Shown here piece after piece: positions 1-5,464 of a DNA stretch of 6,568 bases; the first letter of the stretch is position 1; every line of letters starts with the position of its first letter. Location of the stretch: assembly GCA_025935435.1 (NCBI GenBank), contig JAICVH010000140.1, positions 1-6,568 on the forward strand, given 5' to 3'. The notes beneath the pieces are model-generated. The model was given only the letters and a program-made list of their open reading frames with translations. It did not search any database and was not told where the DNA came from. This DNA is from Burkholderiales bacterium (GTDB lineage: Bacteria > Pseudomonadota > Gammaproteobacteria > Burkholderiales > Casimicrobiaceae). The position numbers and the translations under genes were made by a program.

Positions 1-252
1 ACGTTGTTCCCGCAGCGGTTGATCAACGTGCCGGTGCAGCGTGGATTCGATTGGCGTGCGAGCGAGACGGTGACCTCGGCGGAGCGCGTTGCCGCATCCT
101 CGCTCGGCACCGCCGGGCGTGTGTTGTTGCGGCCGTCCGGTACCGAACCGGTGCTGCGTGTCATGGTCGAGGCGCGCGATCGCTCGCTGGCCGATGCACA
201 CGCCGAGACGATCGCCCACGCGATCGCCGCGGCGGCGGGGCAGGCGCTGTAG
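1..252 (+). CDS. glmM: Phosphoglucosamine mutase GlmM, C-terminal fragment (5' end outside window)
   Basis: This is the last 83 codons of a gene whose start lies before the window. The family interconverts glucosamine-6-phosphate and glucosamine-1-phosphate in the cytoplasm, the step before GlmU in UDP-GlcNAc synthesis for peptidoglycan and LPS. The diagnostic feature is the phosphate-binding loop RPSGTEP (bases 130-150) followed by VLRVMVEA, the typical C-terminal domain of alpha-D-phosphohexomutases and especially the GlmM branch. The active-site phosphoserine and metal-binding loops would be in the missing part, so activity cannot be judged here. A TTG at base 4 could be read as a start, but the frame is open from base 1 and the domain is clearly truncated, so it is not the true start. 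ManB/phosphomannomutase is the alternative; the loop and its flanks favour GlmM. The next gene follows after 58 nt in the same direction. Confidence 0.88.
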   Translation, partial: TLFPQRLINVPVQRGFDWRASETVTSAERVAASSLGTAGRVLLRPSGTEPVLRVMVEARDRSLADAHAETIAHAIAAAAGQAL

Positions 253-296
253 GGCGGCGGTCAGTGTCTATCTCTATCGCAGGACTTTGCACGGAC

Positions 297-301
297 AGGG
301 G
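297..301 (+). promoter_or_regulatory. Ribosome binding site of the SDR dehydrogenase gene
   Basis: AGGGG lies 9 nt before the ATG at 311. It supports that start over the longer in-frame opening back to base 89, which would overlap the glmM coding region. The Rossmann GGAGFLG motif begins seven residues after this ATG, as expected for the family. Confidence 0.6.
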
Positions 302-310
302 CTCGCACTG

Positions 311-1282
311 ATGCGCGTCGTGATCACCGGCGGAGCGGGATTTCTCGGTAGCCGGCTTGCGGCGGCGATTCTTTCGCGTGGAACGCTGAACGACGCGCGC
401 GGCATCGAGCAGCCGGTGCGCGAAGTCGTGCTCGCGGACCTGACGAAGGCCGCGATCAACGAAGATCCCCGCGTGCGCAGCATGCAGGGAAGCCTGGATG
501 ACCGGGCATTCGTCGATGCCGTTGTCACGCCGGATACGGATTCGGTGTTTCATCTCGCCGCGGTGGTCAGCGGGCAGGCGGAGGCGGATTTCGACATCGG
601 CATGCGCGTGAACGTCGATGCGACGAGGCACCTGCTCGAGCGTTGTCGCGCCTGCGTCACGCCACCCAAATTCGTATTCGCGAGCTCGATCGCGGTATTC
701 GGCGGCGCGCTGCCCGATGCGCTGCCCGACGATGCGCGCGTGACGCCGCAGTCGTCGTACGGCACGCAGAAGGCGATCGGCGAATTGCTCGTCAACGACA
801 TAAGTCGCAAGGGTTTCATCGACGGTCGCGCACTGCGTCTGCCGACGATCGTCGTTCGTCCGGGGAAGCCGAATCTCGCCGCATCATCGTTCGCGAGCGG
901 CATCATTCGCGAACCGCTCGCCGGCGTCGAGGCGATCTGTCCGGTGGCGCCCGAAACGCAGCTGTGGGTGCAATCGCCGCGCGCGGTCGTCGACAATCTG
1001 CTCGTCGGTCACGACGTCGACGCATCGCGGCTGCCGGCGTTTCGCGCGATCAACGTGCCAGGCATCGCCATCGCGGTCGGCGACATGGTGGCTGCACTTC
1101 GCGAGGTTGCCGGCGCCAGCGTCGCGGAGCGCGTCCAGTGGCGTTACGATCCGGCGATCGATCGTATCGTGTCGACGTGGCCGGCCCGTTTCGATGCGCG
1201 GATCGGTGCCGCGCTCGGCATGCGCGGCGATGCGGATTTCGCGAGCGTCGTGCGCGACTACATCGCCGAATTGCGCTCGTAG
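311..1282 (+). CDS. denD: NAD-dependent SDR-family dehydrogenase, D-erythronate dehydrogenase (DenD) type
   Basis: A 323-residue protein of the extended short-chain dehydrogenase/reductase (NAD-dependent epimerase) family, cytoplasmic. Visible motifs are the nucleotide-binding GGAGFLG at residues 7-13, HLAAVVSG at 81-88, the catalytic Ser in ASSIAVFGG (S125/S126) and the YxxxK pair Y150/K154 in SYGTQK. The central stretch around residues 165-195 (DGRALRLPTIVVRPGKPN, then FASGIIREPLAG) is, from memory, characteristic of the DenD group, which oxidises D-erythronate to 2-keto-D-erythronate with NAD+ in tetronate catabolism. The family call is firm. The substrate is an inference, because the usual pathway partners (OtnK/OtnC-type kinase and aldolase, OtnI isomerase) are not in the window. 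The start at 311 is chosen from the AGGGG site and the position of the Rossmann motif. The gene sits between glmM and relA with no strong promoter visible ahead of it, so read-through from glmM is possible. A nucleotide-sugar epimerase is the main alternative. Confidence 0.82.
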   Translation: MRVVITGGAGFLGSRLAAAILSRGTLNDARGIEQPVREVVLADLTKAAINEDPRVRSMQGSLDDRAFVDAVVTPDTDSVFHLAAVVSGQAEADFDIGMRVNVDATRHLLERCRACVTPPKFVFASSIAVFGGALPDALPDDARVTPQSSYGTQKAIGELLVNDISRKGFIDGRALRLPTIVVRPGKPNLAASSFASGIIREPLAGVEAICPVAPETQLWVQSPRAVVDNLLVGHDVDASRLPAFRAINVPGIAIAVGDMVAALREVAGASVAERVQWRYDPAIDRIVSTWPARFDARIGAALGMRGDADFASVVRDYIAELRS

Positions 1283-1318
1283 ACCACGACCCGCACGCCG
1301 GTGCGCCCGGTCGCTTGC

Positions 1319-1325
1319 AGAGGAG
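1319..1325 (+). promoter_or_regulatory. Distant Shine-Dalgarno-like sequence before relA
   Basis: AGAGGAG is a near-perfect anti-Shine-Dalgarno match, but 19 nt separate it from the relA ATG at 1345, well beyond the usual 5-9 nt. It would be present only on transcripts starting upstream of the TATAAT at 1333, such as read-through from denD. The sequence may be coincidental. Confidence 0.3.
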
Positions 1326-1332
1326 CGGCCGC

Positions 1333-1338
1333 TATAAT
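1333..1338 (+). promoter_or_regulatory. Putative sigma-70 -10 element (TATAAT) of relA
   Basis: A perfect TATAAT hexamer in an intergenic gap of otherwise GC-rich sequence. Its last T is at 1338, so transcription would be expected to start about 7 nt downstream, at or next to the A of the relA ATG at 1345. No TG extension precedes it and no good -35 hexamer is seen at 16-18 nt spacing; the best local match, TTGCAG at 1315-1320, leaves only 12 nt. The call rests on the exact -10 match and its location. Confidence 0.55.
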
Positions 1339-1344
1339 CCACGC

Positions 1345-3561
1345 ATGGTCGCCGTCACGCACGCTGCGCCGCAGGCCGCCGCGCCGCACGCGGTGCGCGC
1401 GTGGCTCGATTCGCTCGCAACGATCTACACCGACGCCGATCGTGCGCGTCTCGCGAGTGCGTACGACGTGGCACGCGCCGCCGCCGGCGATGCGCGCAAT
1501 GCCGATGGCGAACCGATGCTCGCACGCGCACTCGGCGCCGCCGGCATCCTCGCGGCCCAGCGACTCGACCCGGATTCCCTGACGGCGGCGCTGCTCGTCG
1601 GTCTGCCGTCGTTGCCCAACTACGACGAAACCGCGCTCGCCGCCCGATTCGGCCACGGCGTTGCGGCGCTCGTCAACGGCGTCGCGCGGATGGACTCGGT
1701 GCAGGCCGTCGCAATTGGTGCCGACACCGAGCAGCGCGCCGTGCAAGCGGAAAACCTGCGCAAGATGCTGCTCGCGATGGTCGAGGACGTCCGCGTCGTA
1801 CTGATCAAGCTCGCCGAGCGTACGCAGGCGCTGCGCTTCCTGATGAACGGCGACGAGAATCGTCGTCGCGCGGCGTCGCGCGAGGTGATGGACATTTACG
1901 CGCCGCTCGCGAATCGCCTCGGCCTGTGGCAACTCAAATGGGAACTCGAGGACCTGTCGCTGCGTGCGCTGGAGCCGACCGAATACAAGCGCATCGCACG
2001 GCTCATCGATGAGCGGCGTCAGGATCGCGAGCGCTACATCGGACACGTGGTCGGCCTGCTGCGCAGCGAACTAGCGGACGTCGGACTTTCCGCAGACGTC
2101 AGCGGCCGGCCAAAACACATCTACAGCATCTTCAGCAAGATGCGCCGCAAGCAGATCGGCATCGATGCGCTCTACGACATTCGTGCCGTTCGCATCCTTG
2201 TCGAGTCGGTCCGCGACTGCTACACGGCGCTCGGCGTCGTCCATCACCTGTGGACGCCGCTGCCCGGCGAATTCGACGACTACATCGCCAAGCCGAAGGC
2301 CAACAATTACCGATCGCTGCACACGGCGGTGATCGGTCCCGAAGGCAAGCCGCTCGAGGTGCAGATCCGCACGCACGATATGCACCGGCACTCCGAATAC
2401 GGTGTCGCCGCGCACTGGCGGTACAAGGAAGGCACCGGCACCGCGGACCGGCGCGATGCGGGCTTCGACGACAGGATCGCGTGGCTGCGACAGATCCTGG
2501 ACTGGAAGGACGCGGTCGCGGAAACCGGCGAATGGCTGTCAGCGTTCAAGAGCAGCCTGTTCACCGAATCGATCTACGTACTGACGCCGCAGGGCAAGGT
2601 CGTCGATCTGCCGCGCGGAGCGACGCCGATCGACTTCGCGTATGCCGTGCATACGAGCCTCGGGCACCGGTGTCGTGGTGCCCGCGTCGACGGACAGATG
2701 GTGCCGCTCGACTACGCGCTGCGTAACGGCCAGCAGGTCGAGATCATCGCGGCCAAGCAGGGCGGTCCGTCACGCGACTGGCTGAATCCGGATCTCGGCT
2801 ATGTGCAAAGCCACCGCGCGCGCGCCAAGGTGCGGCAATGGTTCAAGGCTCAGCAGCACGAGGAGACGGTGGCGCAGGGACGTCTGATGGTCGAGCGCGA
2901 ACTCGCGCGTCTCGGGCAGACGGCGCTGAAGCTCGACGCGGTCGCTGCGAAAGCGGGATTCGCGAAGACCGAGGAACTGTTCGCGGCGTTTGCGCGCGAC
3001 GAGATTCACAGCAAGCAGGTGCAGGCGGCGATTCACGCGGTTGCGCAGCCGACCGGGTCCCATGACGCGCGGCCGGCGGAACCCGAAGTCGTCACGCGAC
3101 GCAGCCGAGCGAGCGACAGCGGCCACGGCATTCTCGTCGTCGGCGTCGACCGGTTGCTGACCGGGCTCGCGCGCTGCTGCAAGCCCGCGCCGCCCGATCC
3201 GATCGTGGGATTCGTCACGCGCGGCAAGGGCATCACGATTCACCGCGCAGCCTGCGCGAACGTTGCACGCATTCGCGACCGCGAACCCGAGCGGCTGATC
3301 GAGGCCGACTGGGGCGCGCCGCGCGAGCAATTGTTTCCCGTCGATATCGTCGTCGAGGCGAGCGATCGGCAAGGCCTGCTCCGCGACATCTCGGAACTGC
3401 TGACGCGCGAACGGATCAATGTCACCGCGGTCAACACGCAGACGCGCCAGCACCAGGCGCGCATGGCGTTCACGCTGGAAGTCGAGAGCGTCGGCCAGCT
3501 GAAGCGCGCGCTGCAGCTTGCGCGCGACATCCCCGGCGTGTTCGTCGCCGAGCGGCGGTAA
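1345..3561 (+). CDS. relA: RelA, ribosome-associated GTP pyrophosphokinase ((p)ppGpp synthetase I)
   Basis: A 738-residue long RSH protein (E. coli RelA is 744). It transfers pyrophosphate from ATP to GTP/GDP when uncharged tRNA occupies the ribosomal A site, triggering the stringent response. Domain order: an HD-like region (about 30-200) in which the hydrolase residues are lost, with HDxxED replaced by V85-G86..S89-L90 and the later metal Asp replaced by E158 in AERTQALR; the synthetase domain (about 230-362) with RPKHIYS (255-261), YDIRAVRI (277-284), the RelA-type acidic EFDD (309-312), YRSLHT (322-327) and EVQIRT (338-343); TGS (about 409-472) with H436, equivalent to the residue that contacts the tRNA CCA end; the helical region; a zinc-finger domain with C611, C612, H633 and C637; and a C-terminal ACT/RRM domain (about 664-738). 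These features indicate a monofunctional synthetase, so a separate SpoT/Rel hydrolase should exist elsewhere. The MVAV start matches E. coli RelA. The open frame continues upstream to 643, but only as a GC-driven shadow across denD. Confidence 0.97.
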   Translation: MVAVTHAAPQAAAPHAVRAWLDSLATIYTDADRARLASAYDVARAAAGDARNADGEPMLARALGAAGILAAQRLDPDSLTAALLVGLPSLPNYDETALAARFGHGVAALVNGVARMDSVQAVAIGADTEQRAVQAENLRKMLLAMVEDVRVVLIKLAERTQALRFLMNGDENRRRAASREVMDIYAPLANRLGLWQLKWELEDLSLRALEPTEYKRIARLIDERRQDRERYIGHVVGLLRSELADVGLSADVSGRPKHIYSIFSKMRRKQIGIDALYDIRAVRILVESVRDCYTALGVVHHLWTPLPGEFDDYIAKPKANNYRSLHTAVIGPEGKPLEVQIRTHDMHRHSEYGVAAHWRYKEGTGTADRRDAGFDDRIAWLRQILDWKDAVAETGEWLSAFKSSLFTESIYVLTPQGKVVDLPRGATPIDFAYAVHTSLGHRCRGARVDGQMVPLDYALRNGQQVEIIAAKQGGPSRDWLNPDLGYVQSHRARAKVRQWFKAQQHEETVAQGRLMVERELARLGQTALKLDAVAAKAGFAKTEELFAAFARDEIHSKQVQAAIHAVAQPTGSHDARPAEPEVVTRRSRASDSGHGILVVGVDRLLTGLARCCKPAPPDPIVGFVTRGKGITIHRAACANVARIRDREPERLIEADWGAPREQLFPVDIVVEASDRQGLLRDISELLTRERINVTAVNTQTRQHQARMAFTLEVESVGQLKRALQLARDIPGVFVAERR

Positions 3562-3585
3562 CTGATCGAAACGCGAGTCCGACGC

Positions 3586-4386
3586 TTATTTGCGTCCCTG
3601 CGCACACCACGCGCGGGCCATCAGATGAATGCTGCCATCGGGCGCGATTGGCAGTCCCGACCGAATGCGCTCGCGAAGCGCACTTCGCCGCGCATCGTCG
3701 AGCGACATCGCGTAGCCGGGCGCGGGCCCCTGGCCGCCCAGGAACGGTGACCAGTAATCATCGAAGTCTCGGAACACCGTCGCGATGTCGATCGGCGCAA
3801 CGTCCACGCGCTCGAGCCCTGCATCGATGAAGAGCCGACGCAACGGTTCGGGACGGCACATCGGAAAACGCACGCCTTCGTCGAGTTCGTGCGCCGCGGG
3901 ATCGAGTGCGGAGGCCGCGTCCCAGAAGTGGCGCATCAGCTGCATGCCCTCGGCGTAATCCCAGACGTATACGGCGAGCGTGCCGCCCGCGCGTACCGCG
4001 CGCCGCATCTCGCTGAGCATCGCTTCCGGTTGCGCAACGAAGTTCAGCACGAGCCCGGAGACGGCCGCGTCGGCGCAGTCGTTGTCGACGGGAAGTGTCC
4101 CGGCGTCGCCGACGTCGAACCGCACGCGCGCATCATCCGTGTGCGCACGTGCATACTCGATGAATTCCGCGGAGCGATCGATGCCATGCACGCTTCGCGG
4201 TGATGCGTGCTCGACGATCGTGCGCGACAACGCGCCGGTACCGCAACCGACGTCGAGCCAGTCGATGCCGGCAGGCAACGCCAGCCAGTCGAGAAAGTTG
4301 CGCGCGACCAACCGGCTCCAGCGACCGACATACGGCTCGTAGCGTTCGCCGGCAGCCCAGGTATCCATGCGTGTCATGGTCGGCAT
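3586..4386 (-). CDS. Class I SAM-dependent methyltransferase, substrate unknown
   Basis: A 266-residue protein with the Rossmann-like methyltransferase core (Methyltransf_11/UbiE-like type) and no signal peptide, so probably cytoplasmic. Motif I is WLDVGCGTGAL (43-53), the adenosyl-ribose acidic residue is D70 in HGIDRSAEF, the adenine-loop acid is D94 in DVGDAGTLP, and the post-motif strand is AVSGLVLNFV (108-117), followed by RAGGTLAVYVWDY. The N-terminal YEPYVGRWSRLVA and C-terminal WSPFLGGQGPAPGY segments recur in uncharacterised methyltransferases of this group. They do not reveal the substrate. The ATG at 4386 lies one base after the stop of the lipocalin-like gene (TGA-A-ATG), which suggests translational coupling. 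The only purine-rich upstream site, GGAGAA at 4408-4403, is 16 nt away. In-frame ATGs at 4377 and 4368 are possible shorter starts. The gene converges on relA with 24 nt between the stops. Confidence 0.85.
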   Translation of the reverse strand: MPTMTRMDTWAAGERYEPYVGRWSRLVARNFLDWLALPAGIDWLDVGCGTGALSRTIVEHASPRSVHGIDRSAEFIEYARAHTDDARVRFDVGDAGTLPVDNDCADAAVSGLVLNFVAQPEAMLSEMRRAVRAGGTLAVYVWDYAEGMQLMRHFWDAASALDPAAHELDEGVRFPMCRPEPLRRLFIDAGLERVDVAPIDIATVFRDFDDYWSPFLGGQGPAPGYAMSLDDARRSALRERIRSGLPIAPDGSIHLMARAWCAQGRK

Positions 4387-4387
4387 T

Positions 4388-5464
4388 TCAGATGCGCAGC
4401 GGTTCTCCGTAGCCGGTCAGCTCCAGATAGCCGCGACCGGCGCCTCGACCGTCGATCGTTGCACGGACGGCGCCTTCCCAGTACAGCACGCCGACGCCCG
4501 CGCGTGCATCCAGTTCCTGATCGTCGAACAGCGGTTCGAGCAACCACTCGCGCTCGGCGGTGCGCACCCGGAACGATACCGGATAGGCAATGCCGGTGCG
4601 AGGGGAGCGCCAGTGCCGCACCGCGTGGAATGTGACGTCGGCAGGGCCCAACGGCCGGCGTGCGCCGAGCGCATCGCGGTACGCGCCGCCCGCCCACAGC
4701 GCTTCACCACGCGCATCGCGGATGCGAAACGCCATCAACGCGCCGCCGTCGTCGAGATTGACGCCCGTCCAGTCCCAGCCGACCGCGCCCTGCATCAGGT
4801 AGCGGCTCGACCACTCGTGATCGAGCCACGCGACGCCGGTCACTGGGGTCGAGCGATCACGAAGCGTGAGCGAGCCACTGACGTCGAGATGCGGCCGGCT
4901 GTAGTAGTAGCTCGCGTCGCGCGGATCGGGGCCCTTGCGGCTCACGCCTGCATCGCCTTGCAACAGGATCGGCGAACGCGCAGCGAACGAGAACTCGAAG
5001 GCGAACGCTGTGGCGAGGACATGCGTTCGATAGCCGTCATCGCTGCCGACGAGTGACCAGTCGTCGATTCGCACGTCCATCGCCTGCTCGGACGCACGCG
5101 CGAGCCCGAAGCCCTCGCGCGCTGCGCGCTGGTCGACGATCAAGCGCCCGTGGTCGGGATCGGCGAGTGCGGCGTGCGCGAACAGCAATTGACGCGGCGC
5201 GAACCGGCTGCCGCTTGCTTCCGCGACACCCGGGCGGTTGCGAAAGAACGTGATCTGAAAGCCGCGTTCGCGCGCCTGCGCATCGCGCAGCCAGCCGGTG
5301 ACGTACCACCACTCGTTGCGAAACGTGACGTGCGCGGCTTCGTCGCGCGGAAAGGCGAGTGCGACGTCGCCACGCACGTCCGGAAGGTCGACGTCCGCAC
5401 GCGCGCGCGGGGCGAGCAACGCGAGCGGTGCGAGCAGCAGGCGACGGCGCCCGAGCCGCATCAT
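4388..5464 (-). CDS. Secreted lipocalin-like (AttH/CrtC-like) protein
   Basis: A 358-residue protein resembling the AttH/carotenoid 1,2-hydratase-like family, which adopts a doubled calycin (lipocalin) fold and is suspected to bind lipids or hydrophobic ligands. Family-type motifs are NEWWYVTGWL (50-59), GFQITFFRN (68-76), a YYYSRPHLDVSG segment (186-197), AWLDHEW (212-218) and WDWTGVNLDDG further on. The N terminus looks like a twin-arginine signal: GRRRLLL at 5-11, a hydrophobic stretch, an arginine-containing c-region and a likely cleavage after ARA (residue 23). A periplasmic location is therefore inferred. The ATG at 5464 overlaps the permease stop by one base (TGATG), with GAGGA at 5475-5471 six bases before it; the adjacent ATG at 5461 is equally possible. 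The frame is open further upstream, but that region encodes the permease C terminus. Coupling to an FtsX-type permease matches AttH-like modules. A true carotenoid hydratase is unlikely, since no carotenoid genes are nearby. Confidence 0.82.
   Translation of the reverse strand: MMRLGRRRLLLAPLALLAPRARADVDLPDVRGDVALAFPRDEAAHVTFRNEWWYVTGWLRDAQARERGFQITFFRNRPGVAEASGSRFAPRQLLFAHAALADPDHGRLIVDQRAAREGFGLARASEQAMDVRIDDWSLVGSDDGYRTHVLATAFAFEFSFAARSPILLQGDAGVSRKGPDPRDASYYYSRPHLDVSGSLTLRDRSTPVTGVAWLDHEWSSRYLMQGAVGWDWTGVNLDDGGALMAFRIRDARGEALWAGGAYRDALGARRPLGPADVTFHAVRHWRSPRTGIAYPVSFRVRTAEREWLLEPLFDDQELDARAGVGVLYWEGAVRATIDGRGAGRGYLELTGYGEPLRI

Noticed and set aside
1292..1305. Small hairpin CGCAC-GCCG-GTGCG just after the denD stop, considered as a terminator
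   Set aside because: A five-base-pair stem with no following T-run does not resemble an intrinsic terminator. Such short inverted repeats are common at this GC content.
1315..1338. TTGCAG (1315-1320) as a -35 box partnered with TATAAT
   Set aside because: The spacer would be 12 nt, far from the usual 16-18, and only three of the six bases match the consensus.
643..1344. The relA reading frame stays open for 234 codons upstream of the chosen ATG, suggesting a 972-residue protein
   Set aside because: It overlaps denD, which has clear SDR motifs in another frame. The upstream translation is arginine-rich, low-complexity GC-shadow sequence with no recognisable domain, and MVAV at 1345 matches the known RelA N terminus.
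1258..2046. 262-codon - strand open frame over the denD-relA junction
   Set aside because: It is antisense to the well-supported denD 3' end and relA HD-like region; composition and lack of motifs indicate a shadow frame.
3570..3587. Bulged hairpin (AA-c-GCG / CGC-TT) with a following ATTT in the convergent gap, considered as a terminator
   Set aside because: The stem is only five pairs with a bulge and a seven-base loop, too weak to call.
4367..5056. 229-codon + strand open frame antisense to the lipocalin-like gene
   Set aside because: No recognisable motif or good ribosome binding site. Long antisense frames are expected in high-GC coding DNA.
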